NCBI GenBank assembly: GCA_000328365.1
Contig: KB302699.1
Span: forward strand, 157,048 to 221,047
Length of the DNA: 64,000 nucleotides
Source of the DNA: Capitella teleta
Taxonomy: Eukaryota > Annelida > Polychaeta > Capitellidae
Direction: 5' to 3'
Numbering within the stretch: the stretch's first letter is position 1; every line of letters starts with the position of its first letter. Positions 24,373 through 38,700 of the stretch are shown one piece after another. A program made the position numbers and the translations under genes. A model generated the notes under the pieces. It worked only from the letters and a program-made list of their open reading frames with translations, searched no databases and was not told the DNA's origin.

Positions 24373-27300
24373 GGCTGTTATGCATAAAAATTACACTGGG
24401 CACTCAACAGGGAAGGCTAGAACTATTTATCGTAGGATGTAGCAGTAATTTACTCTACTCTTTTGAGAAAAATATTCAATTTATTCATAAAATCTTATAT
24501 AAAACTAGTTTACAAATATAGCTTTCACTTACAGCTAACGAGCACTATTCGCATTGGAAAAAAAAAAAGGAAGAAAAGGCTCTTCTTTTGGAAATGAAGT
24601 TAACCACATCATGTCTTATGTACACACTTACACACGTACATTAAAAAATATATATATCCATAAAATAAAATGAGTTCACAAAACACTCTCCCCACATGGC
24701 TGTTGGGCATAGACCCTTGGAAATGTTTTATTTTCTGTGCTTTGCGATCTGCTCCCGAGTTGAATAATGATCGTAAGCCGTGAACCCAATCAAAATCGTG
24801 ATCAAGCTCTGATCAGCTTGTCACTCATATGGGGTAGGAGGGGAAAAACGGCCCAAGACTCACAGCAAAAGTCAGTTGAGATATGGACATTTTCTGCCGC
24901 AACGCAATTACGGCAAGATCCAACGCACTAATTTACCATATACAACACAGGACTGGGCTGTGCCCTGCGTAAAACATCTATTAATAACTAGGTTTTTCCC
25001 CTCCATATAATCATTATAAAATATGATTTAACGGGTAGGGTTGTACTTCATTATAGTGCGGTTATCTGGTACGCCTGATTATAGTATGCTTTTGTCACTG
25101 CATGGTGTAATCGGATACGCCAACAATAGCACCTGTATGTTGATTGATCCAGTGTTGGATTGAATGGTGTGTGAGAAATTCAATTTCAGATTCGGTCAAG
25201 TTGATTTCGTCTCTTTGGATGTTCATTGATGTTGAGGTTATCATTGAGTGTGTGGTATCATAAACATTGCATTAAGACTACTACAAAAGGATAAGAAGAT
25301 TGATCGGAATATAAAACGAGCGCAAAACTTAAGCGTATCGGCATATCCGTGTCCTTTCATTGCGCTTGATTGGGATGCCAGTGTGGATTTTTAGTGCTTA
25401 TGATGACGGCCGTTGTCTTCTGTGGACAGTATCAACTGCTTTGGGGAAATCCCTCCAAATATCAATAACCAAAACTACGCATAAATGAGCGACGGTTTCA
25501 TTGAACATTTGATTATCTACCTGTATACGTAGGTAAAACTACATAGCAATGCTTAATACAAAGGGAAAAAAAAACAGAAAGACAAAAACGAAGGCAATGA
25601 AAATAAGAAGGTTTCATCTTGCCTCCGTCTCCTTTAGCTAATACGTTGCCACAAAGCAAACCATAAGATCAATATTCACCCATTACATACTCATCATGAA
25701 AGAGGATAAAAAACCTCTTTAATAAAACGAAGAAACATTGTCTTCCAGAATACCAGGTAAATTCAGGTGTTAAGGTGCGAGCAGTGCATCCGCGTAATGC
25801 ATGCAAACACGTTGAGGGTTTTATGATAAGTCCTTATCAGTGAAAGCGTAGAATACATATACATCTCAACACGGAAGAGGTGATGTTGGCAGAAATATTT
25901 ATATATCTTTCAAAAGTTCTTCATAAAGTGTTGATTTGTGGAAATGGAATTAACGTTTGTATATAGCGACTAGTTACCAAGTTACGCCAATCACTGATCA
26001 TTGAATACGTTGGTTGACCTCGCCTTGGTCAATTAACTGGTACACATGGGCGACGTTAACGAAGGGTATAGGAGCCTAATAACGAGAAGGACTCCGTAAT
26101 TAATGGTTGGCAATCAAGCAATACTGCAAAGATGCCAGGCAATTTACTTATTACGTAATCGCTGCACGGTTCCGAGGGCGAAGGGGGGATGAAACAGTGG
26201 GAGACTGATGAAAAGGCTTTGCGGTATTTATGAATAGGTGTATGCAAAGCATGAATGGACAAGGGACCGTGGATTGCTATTAAGACCATGACATTGGCCA
26301 ATCTAATGCCTGCTCTACTAAAAGTTGTTCCACAAGGATGAGAAAACATTTCGCGGGCAAATGAGGATGAGGAGAAGGGTAGTAGAGAGATGAGGGTGCA
26401 ATTGTAGAGGCATCTCCTGAATGGAAGGCGAGGAAGAAGGGAGTGAATGGGCCGATAGAATGGGCGAGGAATCGAAATTTGACGCGGGCCAAAAGGGGGT
26501 GGATATAAGGGGATAAAAAGGGCGCTGGATCCCAGCCAAAAGCACGTGCCCAGATAACTGGAGACGCGGCGACTGGAAAGACGAAGCAGGCCTTGGCATG
26601 GACGCGGTAATCCATTCAGAGGAAGTGAGGCAAATTAGAAATTGATGTCGCCAAGGATGAAAAACATGCTTGCTTAATCGACGCATTTCTTTGTGACATG
26701 GTGTTATGTCTTCCTTCTTTTGTCAATACAGGTACATGCCGATGCTGACATGGAACGGTGAGCTATCATGCAGACGTCATTTGAATGCCCATTGAATCAT
26801 TGAGTATTAACCAGAAGCAGGACTCCCAAACCATGACCAAGCTTTTGACCAATTGGTGTGATTATGTCTTGGGCCTATATATGTCAGATTGGGCACTCAC
26901 GAATATTTGGTATCTACTGGTAATGCCTATTCTAATTGATCACCTTAATCCACTGATCAACATAATTGTGTCCATGCAAGTTAAGAACCACCGTAGGAGT
27001 CCACGCTGGCTGTCGTGTTAATACATGCATCGGGTGAAAATCGGGAGGAAGGGAATTACACCCAATTAACAGATCGTATTATCTGAATTACCACAATTCA
27101 TAAGTTTATGCAACAAAAAGCTCAGCACGACGTTAAGAAACAAGGAAGTTGATCCAGAACGATAGAGGGAGGAGAATATTGAGCACACAATGTTCTGGCA
27201 AGAGAGGGAGATGACAGGGAAGGGGGGTGATTGCACAGACGTCGCTCTAGAATTGGGCCGCAAAGTGCCGGGATTTGAGGCCTGTGAACGCGGGGATTTG

Positions 27301-28305
27301 AGGCATTCGAACGGAACAAACACATTGCGTGGCCAATTGCAGCGGACGCCTGCTTTGAGCATCGATGCAGCGGTCGGTTCTATAAACAACGCATATCTTT
27401 TTGCTTCGATGCTTGGCCATTGAAAGCGATCACGCCGCTGGGATGCCAGCCCGCGCTGGTTAAGGATCGTAGCTACAACACAGGCTGAGCGGCGGAATGT
27501 TCCGCATGATGTCGCCATGCAATCGCTTTGGTACACCCTGTCCATGCAGAAGGAAATCCAGAAATAGATCTTACTGTGTTATATCAGAGTCGGGGTCTTT
27601 TCCCGTATATGGGAGACAATTTTAAAGTCAGCCGGTCGGATTAAATATGCACACCGCTTGCTTGAGGGGCTCTTATAGCCTATTCTAATTGGATTTAGAC
27701 TGAGTCATCGCCCTCAATTAACAGGTAAGTATGCCACAGGGACACATTACGCTGCCATATGGTTAACTGAAGCCCAGATCCACGGCAACGTTAGCCGTGG
27801 AGCGTTCTCTGTTTCGACGGATGATCGTCCAAAGTCTAAAGTAATTGCGGGAGTATTTACCCCGAGTGAGCGCTGACCCGGCCCACGATACATAATTGAA
27901 GGCCATCGGCTTAGCATCCTGCGCCATGCTATCTGAATAATTCACCAAGACAGCGAATTAGCCGAGCATTCGGCTATGAGATGAACAGGCCAGGGATGAG
28001 CTACTGCAACAACACCTTGACTGTCAGCAGATCCTGCCACAGGAGAGATACCGCCGTGGCATGAGCTGACACCGTGATTTCCGTCTTCTGCTTGGCTGTT
28101 CATGACACTGTCTTAAATTAATATTGGGTGAGAAGACAAAACAAGCACGGGTAATTCGTGAATTCGTGAGTAAATTACGAAATTCATGACTATCTTTAGG
28201 TAATTTTCGATTGTTGGGGCAATCAATAGAAGAAAATCTGGTGCGACGCTCATGGGAGATTGGATAAGGAGCTAATTGAGGGAAAATGCCAATGCGAAAT
28301 ATAAT

Positions 28306-28341
28306 ATGTATATATATATATATTATATATATATATGTATA
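28306..28341. repeat. (TA)n microsatellite
   Basis: Dinucleotide TA tract broken by two ATG/TTA interruptions. Confidence 0.9.
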
Positions 28342-28480
28342 TATTGCCAAGATATAAGCAATAGTATGAAGGGCTAACGAGTGTGATGCGGTATTACTCA
28401 ATGGTAATGTCTCAAAAGTGTTTTCTCAAATGTGCTTATACTGTATACTAAGCACGGGAGATTTTTGAAAAATTCATTTG

Positions 28481-28587
28481 GCGCATGCGCCTTGCATTGC
28501 CCTGTGTGGAATAATTTACACCCAGTTCCTCACGGACCGGAAGTGTGCGGTCACGAGTGCTGATGTGACTGACGTCATTTCCGGTTT
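28481..28587. promoter_or_regulatory. NRF1 + ETS + CRE + ETS cluster without an adjacent gene
   Basis: GCGCATGCGC (NRF1 palindrome) at 28481-28490, ACCGGAAGT (ETS) at 28536-28544, TGACGTCA (CRE) at 28570-28577 and the reverse ETS word ATTTCCGGTTT at 28577-28587. These are four classic housekeeping-promoter motifs in 107 bp. The nearest confirmed genes are more than 13 kb away, so this is an orphan promoter or enhancer candidate. Confidence 0.35.
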
Positions 28588-28935
28588 CGCATGGACCCAC
28601 AAAGCGTGTTGTCAGAGCTTGAAGGCAGGATATTTCTGTGTTTGGTGTTAATTATCAATTTACTAATAAAAAAACCCAAGCGAGGGGGTAGGAGTTTGAG
28701 AAAAGGGGGAAAGGTATCTTGAGATAACTGTTGATACAACTGATAGGTTATCGATCTCAGTGCAAGCAGGATAAATATTTGAAAGGATTGATTATCTTTG
28801 GGTGTTTAGCAATCAGAGTTTTCCCGCCAATTTGGATGAAATTCTGTCCAATGTCAGCCTCAACGTCAGCTTAAATTCAGTCATGTTTAAGTCGGTCAGG
28901 TTCTTCTGCGTTTTACAGTGGTGCAAAGTCAACAA

Positions 28936-28965
<30 letters not shown>
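28936..28965. repeat. Poly(A) run
   Basis: About 30 consecutive A followed by a second A-rich stretch. No element body is recognised on either side. Confidence 0.9.
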
Positions 28966-28979
<14 letters not shown>

Positions 28980-31900
28980 CAATGACGAAACAACACAGCC
29001 TCACGCTGTATTATCGCTCAACAAACATTCGTCTCTTCTCCCATATTTTCTTCTGTCTGAAAGACGAACAAATTGGTAGAACAGGCCCTGGGCAATTTTG
29101 AATATTCATGTCGCCATTTAAGGCCATTCGGGCACTGACACCAGTGCATGAATTGTTATTTGTTGTTCAACTGCTTTTTTTTTTTCGACTGGCATGTACA
29201 TCTGTGTATATTTTGACAACGTAGAAATAATTCATATTTAATCGTATGCCTCGTGGGAGCTCTACAAAGGCCTCGGTATATATGCTAGGTCCATGTGCCG
29301 CCATATAACAGGTGCATTGTACGGTCTTTGATGCCAGTTCATGCCTCCTTGAGGCACTGTGCTTATTATGGCTGAGGTGGAGACGAAGAATGCCATTTGA
29401 AGAGCATACGAATCCAAGCATTTCTGGGGATATACTTCTGATACACACAGAGATTGCACCCCTGAATGAAAACACCAATAATTGGCATTCCATGTAGATA
29501 AACTACAGACGTGGGTTTCTTGCGGATAGAACCGTGGTATTTTTTAGTTGCTGCGGTTCCATGGAGAATTTACTGTGCTCGACAAGCCATACGTAAGAAC
29601 TGGGGCCTGGGGTACGTAAGAGCAGTCCCTGCACGAACATCCGGTTCTGCGATTGCGTAACCAGCAGAATGCGGAGTAGAAATTGCAAATTGTGTTGAAC
29701 GGATTATGGGTAGTGACAAGTTAAATACAAGGGAACGTAACAAGGATATTACGTCAGGCGTTGCAAGGCGTCCATTGTACCTAATTATCTTGTTTGAGCA
29801 ACGAATCGATGAGATGCGATTGAGATTACACAGGAAAGCATGACGTGGAGACCAAATGCAGAATTAGCTGTCACAGAAGCGACAAGGCAATACCAGAGAG
29901 AGGAGGCCATTTTGCAAAAGGACCAAACTTTTGACGACACTCCCCTCTCTCTCTTCATCCGAGGTGAGCTCACTGCCAAACCCAGCGCGGGAGAGACGCC
30001 GCCGGCAAAGAGTAGCCGCCAATTAGTTTCTTGCAATTCCTTCGCCGGCATCTGGCGAACGAGGCGCGAGTGATTGAGTTTCCTAGAGATTCATTCGGGT
30101 CCTAAAGAGGCGCTGGGAGGAGAAGCAGGCAGCTGAGCCACTGGACGAACGCCTCGTCTGTCCGCAACTATCCGTTGGAATTATTCATGCGACGATGCGT
30201 CCCTCGCCACAATCCCGTATACAAGTCTTCAGCATATTTGCCAGTCGTAGCTTTGCTCAGGTGTACGGCGTCCTGGTACCACCTCCTCCGTGACCACATT
30301 AGAGTGTCCCTATAATGGAACATTAGGGATATGTACAACTATTATTTGGAGCCAAGGCCAGATTTGGGAAAGTTTGGATTTCATGAGGTTTAACGGGGTC
30401 TTACTGCTTGAACGTGAAACGTAATAATGGCTATCGGGTGCTTCTTCTGAGACAGCAATCCATTCCACCACAGGGAAGGAAACACTCAAATTGTGGGTGA
30501 CACAACTGATCCATTCGAAAGCACACTATACATGTTAAAACAAACTATTCGATTGTAGCCATCGTTTCGTATCCACTGCTGCCGTTTTGCAGTACATACA
30601 AAGCTGATTTAATTGTGTTTGAGTAATAGAACCGGAGGCTACGAGGTCTTTACCCCGAAGAGACCTATGTCTGGAACCAGTCGTCTGCATGCACAATTGC
30701 GTGCTAGGCATGAAAAAAGAAGCCCCCTTGTATGGGTTACTTTTTTAGCATGCATATAATTAAAGATCATTAGTGCATGAGCATTGTATGAGGGATGTAC
30801 GGTGCAATTTATCTTTATTAATTGGCATTGGTGGTTAATTAAAAGTTGCTTTCTGCATAGAGTAAGAAAAATACAATTACAGCATACAATTGAACTCTAA
30901 GAAGATGCCATAATGGCAAAAACTCACAAGCAATACACACGCGGCATTATTCTGGGTTTGCCGGGGAGAATTGACAGCAAATATTGGCTTCTGATTCAGG
31001 CAACTTCAATACGTTGATGCAGGCACAGAAAGGCTGCAATCACGGAGTCTATACCAGTGAAGGGATAGCATGACAAGACTCTCTCGTAGGCTGTTCGTAT
31101 TGGAGATACGCCACACTAACACCCAATGTATTGAGCACCCCCACACAACAAGAACCACCCCTTCCCCCATCTCTATCTTGTCTGGTCGAACACTCTGCCC
31201 AGATGGATTTAATAATGGATAAACGGTGACGATTAAATCGCACGCTTGGTGCCCGTGAACAATTGAGTCGGGAATAGATTTTCTATTGTTTGCACTCTTC
31301 AATCTGAGCGCTCCATTCCAGCACGTTGATTCAATGTCCATGTTTGTCATGTATGCGCAGCTAGGGAGAAGTGGATAATATGCTTGTACACATAGTTCTG
31401 TTGCATGCATGGTTGATGATAATCTGATCATTGTAACAGGGGCTGCCCTTCCTTGGTTCTGTACTCGGGAGTTTCATTGTCTTGATACCCTGGTATAAGC
31501 AAATGCATTTATTAATCATCTCTTGTTTATACATCGAATACGCAGATCGTGCAGTCGTGGCACAATCGCCTGTTCACCCTGATACCGCTCGAGTCTCCAT
31601 TGACACTCCCTTGTATGCTCGATAAGATGACGACCCTCGCTTCACCTATACATAAGATAGTAATGCACAATGATCCAGATACTACCTTATAGTTGCAGTT
31701 GTGTGGACACCCCCAAAGTGCGCCAATTTGTATGTGCACAGGTGTGCATTTCCGATTGAGCACTCGTCTCATAAGACGGTAAACATCGAGTAAATTAATA
31801 TTCAAAGCACGGAGCTTCCAATTAAGAGCTAAGCCGCAGTTTTGTTTCCCTCCCACCTAATATTAAACTGATATGAAGCAGAACGTGTTTAACCGTTATG

Positions 31901-32188
31901 GTTGAAACATGAAATCCCCATCGAAATATGAAAGAGGATTAGGGCCAAAATTATAAACATACTTAATGAACACAGCGAATGCATCTTGAAATTTTAATTT
32001 TAATTTAATTAATTTAATTTAAGTTCAGATCTGCATCATCACTTGATTGGGCCTTAATGTTACAGTAACGTGTGTTGATTGGGCATGAACTTTGACCTTA
32101 CAGGTATCTAATGACCATGCAACTTATCCCTTATTATATATATATATCTTTATTCACGCACAACATGTCATAATGTGGCGTACCAATG

Positions 32189-32236
32189 AAAAAAAAAAAA
32201 AAAACAAAAACAAAAACAAAAACAAAAACAAAACAA
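32189..32236. repeat. Poly(A)/(AAAAAC)n tract
   Basis: A-run passing into several AAAAAC hexamers. It is the same type of tract as at 11379-11462. Confidence 0.9.
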
Positions 32237-32705
32237 GGAACATGAGAAAAAGGAAGAAAAAAGGAAAAAGATAAACAAGTAACCAGTAACAAACACATTA
32301 GACATACATATATTGAATTGCTAGTGCACCCTCTCCTCAATTTTTCGAGAAAGCGTAAAATATACAATTCATGACCAGAGAAAAGTTTACATAATTATTC
32401 CCAATCATGATTTTTGCTCTCCTAGAACCACGTTTTATTGAACTTACTATCGAGGTACATGTAGTATTGTTGCATTATCTCCAAGGAATATAAGGTTCAT
32501 ATTAACAGGGAAAATAAACATTACAGTCACCCACTAACGTGATCCATCTGACATTTACTGATCATGTTTTCTTGGGCAATGAGTTTCATGCCCCACAAAG
32601 GACCAAGACCACTCTTAAACCCGTGCATCTGAAGAGAATTACAGGACCCCCCCCCCTTTCACCCATCGCTCAGATGACACAATGTGCTACTCAGTAGGTA
32701 AACTG

Positions 32706-32755
32706 NNNNNNNNNNNNNNNNNNNNNNNNNNNNNNNNNNNNNNNNNNNNNNNNNN
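32706..32755. other. Assembly gap (50 N)
   Basis: Exactly 50 N, a conventional placeholder. The true distance and order across it are unknown. Confidence 0.99.
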
Positions 32756-35700
32756 AAGTGAATAATTAACTCGATAGACAGTATATGCCATATTAGGAAT
32801 GCACGCAACAGTATGGCTCCTTCCGTGGATTATCGCTCACTTTGAATGGAACCTCGTCAAACTGGCTGGACAAGGGATACGATCATCGGATCTATCGCGC
32901 GTTGGCGATGATTGCGAGCATAAACAGAGGACGTAGTGACGCTTTTATGGCGCGCAAAGGCGCGGAATCTGCTTGAATGACTGAGTATCAATGATCAGCA
33001 CAAGCCGAACAATACCAAACACTGAGTACGGGACGCTCCTTGCCTGAAATGCTTGCATGCACACCGGCGATAAAGCCGGCGTTTCTAATGGCCCGAGCCC
33101 CACCAACAGTGATTCCGGCGCACTTGCTCTTCCACACCCCCTTCCCCGTGTGAAGACAGGGCTTTAAGGGAAGAGAGAGAAACCTTGAGTTGGCTCATAA
33201 AACGAGGCGATTGCTCGCATGTCGAATCAAACCGTGTAATAAAGGGTTCTTGTTTTAGCCCTCATATTGGCCATCTGATTAGAGTCCGCGCTCGGCAACG
33301 AAAATCATCAAAATATATGAAATCGGGCTGCGAACATCGCTTCCGGTGGTAAATTTCAGACCTCTTCCCTTCTTTCAGGTAGATCATAGAACATTTTTCC
33401 TTCAATATAAGAGTTGTCGGAAGATGTCGTGATTATTAATGACATCATCGTCCGCGAAATTTCTAGTGCATTGAGAACACCATTACACCTTTTATATATC
33501 AATGTAGATTTCTGAGAGGTTGAACGATGAATTAAAATGGAGATTCAAGCGCTATATTTAAAGCTCATAACTTCTACAATAGACTCATACACAATGATCT
33601 CATCTTGTGGGTTGCACGTCGTCCAACCTCATTAAGACCTGGAAGATAAATGCATAACACAACCTCTTTCAGGCTGCGACTCTGGAGATCCTGCAGGGTG
33701 ACCGCTATTCCTGGTGTCCCTAATCTAGTGGACATTCTCGAGAATTTGCGGCGTCTTGGGTTCTGTCCGCTGTTTTCATGTTCGACTCACCTCGTGCCTG
33801 AACAAGAGCAACGCGCGGGTTTTCATGCGCCTTTCATGCACCAACTGTAGAAGAAGAAGAAGAAAAAAATCTTCTTCTTCATTACGTAAATGATTGGTTG
33901 AAATCCTTTTAATTGACCGTAGAACCACTTTTCACCCAAGTTCCAGTGTGTTGACTGAATTCAGATAAATTATGGCAAAGACAAATCTTAGCTCGAACGA
34001 AGAGCATGTGAAGGTACCATTATTTAATTACTTTACGGACACGTCAGACATACTTCTTAGTGGCATCATGAATTTCTAAGTAGGCCTGCATTAAGGGAAA
34101 AGAAAGGAGTTCAGCACATCACACATCCATGCGCTTTGAGAATATTTAGTTCGTAAAAATATTGTAAAAGTCCAAAGAGATAATTTTGTGAGACATTTGT
34201 ACAATTGTCATTCATAATACCCATTTTAAGCACGTGGTTGGTACAAGTGTCTTCAAAGATACAAGTGATGGTCCTATTTATGTAGGAGCATCATCTGGGT
34301 TGAAATAGGTACTATTATTTGAAAGGAATTCCTATATAGGCGCATAATCACTGAATAATTCGCTGAATAGGAGATGTTCTAGCTCATAGTATGCTATGTA
34401 CACCAATTGCATGCAATATCACTGAGACCTCCCTCTGGCAGAGTAAAATTAGGTTCCAGGGAAAAGGTAAAAATGGGTAGACATCACTGGTTATATCCAC
34501 AGACGCGTGAGAGATTACCATCATGTATCGATTACAGATTGATTTGTAGTAAAAAAAAAAGTGTAGTGCCATATATATGCAACAGCGGTATATAAATGTG
34601 GATTTTCGTGTCACTCTATTTTCGAGGGATTTAATAATATTTTCGCGTTTATGAGCGAGTGTGATATATCTGCAATTTACTTATTTTCCGCTGTGGGTAT
34701 TAGCGGAACAACAACGAATAAAAGAAACCGGTGAACATTTGCTGTCCTACATTTAATTAAGCACACGTAGGCCCCTTCAGATAAATGCTTCGTGATTCAA
34801 AGCAATGACAAAATTAGTCTATATACAAGGTATAGGAATATTAGCTTTTGGTCTGATCGTATGAAAAAAGGGATAATCAGAGAGGAGGGTTTATTTTCAC
34901 CTTTTTTGTTTTCACCCCCTTGCTCTTCATCAGAAACTCATTACAACGCAGTAAAGATCAATCATGACAGGGTGAGTGGATAAAATATCAATAGACCCAA
35001 TCAATCACCGACAAATATAATTATTCCATTTGTAGTTGTATCAGGCGCGGCTGTCTCGTTTTCGGGGTGTCACCCACCCTCCTTCGCAGCGCACCCCATC
35101 GCCCCCTTTCCCTCCCGTCTGACTTGATTGATAGAGAGATTCTTCCTGGGAGAGATCAAGATGAGATTATCACAGACTCGATCGCTGTTTTCATATATTT
35201 CTCTAGAACTTTCCAAGTTCGTCGGAACGCTGTGAGTGAATGTGGAAGGAAGCGCTACATTCGCCCGCATTGTGATCGTGAATGATCAGGGAAGACGCGG
35301 CTCCAATTAGGAATCATTCATAAACGTCGGGATTTTTGTCTCTTGGTCGCCATTCGTCATCCGCCAGTGACGGTTTGCCAGATAAGATGGCCGCTAGGCG
35401 TAGTCGATTATGAGACCAGTCCAGCACTCGTTCTGCACGAAAATACGGTTGAATGCAGCAGAGTCAATTAGCATCTAGCATCATCCATTTCAGCGTTGGC
35501 GCTCAATCGAATACACCCTTTTTGGAATGCCGAAGCGAGGCAAGACTGTCTGCGCTTCGTTGCTCGAATTCGCTGTTAAGGGAAGAGGGTTTGAAAGGGC
35601 CGAGAACTCACGGAAAGGGGGGGGGGGGGTTTCGGAAAGCATCGGTAGCCTGGATCGAGGAAGAATTCGGCGCAATCCGTTTAATCTGTTCTCGATTCTT

Positions 35701-38700
35701 CTTCATAGTAAATCAATGAGATCAATTGAACCATTTAGAATTGCTTTTTTCCCTCTTTTCGGGCGTTCCAACGTTATCACCCGAAAAAGCCACGTGTTCA
35801 CTGAACACCAGAGGCACATTACCAAGCAGGCATCATAGCAACTTAATCGCTCATATTGCTTATCAAATTATCGACCGAGGGCTTCAAAGCAATCGTGCTC
35901 ATTTTGCCTGAGTGGGCATTTAGGGAAGCAGCATATCCATCCAAGACAGTTGTGACCCCGTCGTGAACCCTGTGTCAAATGAGTCCATCGCCATGCCCGC
36001 GCCAGCATCATGTGATACCATGTGACATCATGTGACTTGCATTCATATTTTTGATACTCCCCAATGCTCAAACCGGAAGTCAGGGCTGCCTGGATGGCGA
36101 CCATGGTGTCATTTATCAACAGCGTCTGACATTGGCTAAGTTTTATGTCCGAGGACAAATTGGTGACGATCCAGGTTTCAGGGCCACTGTCCTCAATGCC
36201 CTGTTAACCCCAGGTCAATTGCCATCACTGGAGAATCATCAAATTCACATGAACATAGGTACATAGTCCGTACACCTGAAGGGAGAAGCAAATATGCTGT
36301 TTAGTGCATGCAACATCAGGTGTGCACTTGGTGGCAGTAAGGCAGGAGGAGAAGCTTTTAACCTACTTGGTTCTCGGTATGGCTGTTGACAGAAAAAGCT
36401 TACCTGGTTACGTGCTTTGCCAATTTGTGATGACATGTTCAACGTGTAAGTTCAATTCTAGGAGTTGGAAATCTATTCAGGCCCCGGGGATATTGGGTGC
36501 GTATGGATTGCGTTCCTGTTTGGGCAGACACCATTCTAACAAGCACAGGTTGTTTCCTGTTTAGTATAGTCAATATACACACGCTATTTCACTGCTGGAC
36601 AATGCCACTGACTCTTAAAGGGAAACACGATAGTCAATATCATTTCTATGGCATCTATTACAAATTTCACGTAAAAATAATGAACACGATCAAATTTGCT
36701 GTAATAAAAATCCATAGCAATAAACCAAATCATGAGATACATCCTTTCTTGCAATCACTTGTAATTCACCGCGCATATCCCATTGCCCCGTATACAAAGA
36801 TGTAAAAGTGCATTAGATCTTGAACAATGCCCAATAGATCCCCGAAAAGCGTTGTTTGCTTAGCATATAGAGGTCTTATACGACTATACAGTGTTCAATG
36901 AGCTCAGTGGCGCTGTGATCCCTCTTCGCGGATGTTTCCAAGAAAGAAACCCAGAAGGAAACGCGTGACAGGAGCAGATAATGGCTGACATCAGACAGCC
37001 ATTTTCCCGCGTGATTGTCGTACATTTGCCTGGCACAAGAGCCCCCGAAAAGAAGGCCCCTGCGCCGAATTCCGAGCCCTGGCACGCGTAGGAATTAGCG
37101 GAATCCACTCGTCCGGTTAGCCAGAGATACACTCGTGCAATGCAATCGGCTGCAAAAGCACACGTCACTCAGATCGAAAGCGGAGATATTGGCTTCCGTG
37201 AATGGATCTCGATGCGGATATTGAATCCTGCGGTGACAGTTATGAAGACTTGGGGTCATTGACAATGACAAGATTTCAATCCTGTTTACTCTTCATGACA
37301 TCGACATGCCTTTCCGGTATGTAATGAACACAGAAACAGAGTGTCGATTTGGGTCATGCATCCTTCAATAAACATTCTCGTCCTAGTTTCGCACCAGCTC
37401 TCATTTGATTTGAGGCGGCTTTTATCAGCGCCAACGGTGACACGTCCTATGAAGTATCCATGCCGGCTGTTCATGCCTGGAGATAACAGGAGGAATATCA
37501 CCCAATGTCTATTACGATGACAATCTTCCAAGGAAATTCCTAGAGGGAAGAAAATTAGACATAGGCAAGAGGCTGCTTGGTGGACGTTCATATCGAGTTA
37601 TGACGCTAAACAGTCAGGGCTTATCTGTTAAAATGGCGATTTAGGACTGACTGCATGGAACAGCGGGCTGATTGCTGTGTTGCGATATTCCACGCCGAGA
37701 AGATCATAAAGAATGCACCGTGTTTGCACTGCGGATGACGGCGAAGGGCAGGCAGGAAGGTGGGGCGCCCAAACAGCGCATGCGCATGCAGGCAGATCGT
37801 AAAAGGGCAAAAGCACACACGCTGCTGTAGGACTGATTGGACGCGCGTAACAGCAAGTATTTGTGAATAGGAGAGCGTCATCATTAAGCGGGGTGGGGAG
37901 GGGACGGGGTGCTACGCGAAGGCATTTATTGTGCTGTTTTCTTCTGATCACCCCTCGAGGGTTTTTAGGCGACAAGAAAATCAGATTTGGCTGCGATTCA
38001 ATAAGGGAGAGGAGGCGAAGGAGAAGGAGGATGGGTGCGAAGCGTCGCACGGCATTGGCCTTGTCAGGATGTAACTTTTGCGCCTGCGTTTCCGCTTCCT
38101 TCGGCGCCATTGGCCCCTAGGGAGCATGCATTGCGTGGTGGATAGGCGGGCAGCGACGGCTGCGCATCTGCGGATGGATGAATGACCACCAACTGGACAC
38201 AAGGGGCTGCGCTGTGATTCGAAACAGGCACCCTCCCCCCGCCCACACCCTCCTTCACTGGCGTTGCGTCACTCAGGACCCTGCCAAGTCAGCTGGAAAT
38301 GAGATCAATAGCAATTTCGATTTCACGTGACCTTGACCTTGCTTCACGAAGGCTGCGTGCGTATTTCATGGCTGTGAGAGCTCATCGCAGCCGATCTGAG
38401 CCCGCTGGGGATCGAACTTCCCCGAGGGACACCTCGTAAAAAAATAGGGAGAAAACGCGGATGCTGCAGAATGCGGTGGAAGATCCCTTGCGGCGAGCGG
38501 CATATTGGCCCAAAACACGACCGAAGTCGGACGTTATGAGCTGCAAACACTCCTTATATAATTAACAGAAAACGAAGGCATCGGTCAATTTGTGTTTGAA
38601 TAAAATACTAGTATTATAAACCGATTGAACGCGTGGTGGGCGATAACGAGTAGCTTCCATGCAAGGATCCGAAATCGACTGGAAATTCAGATATATGCCA

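Noticed and set aside
27066-27545. 159-codon minus-strand frame
   Set aside because: Same reasons; no family resemblance found by eye, and the plus strand is also open over part of it.
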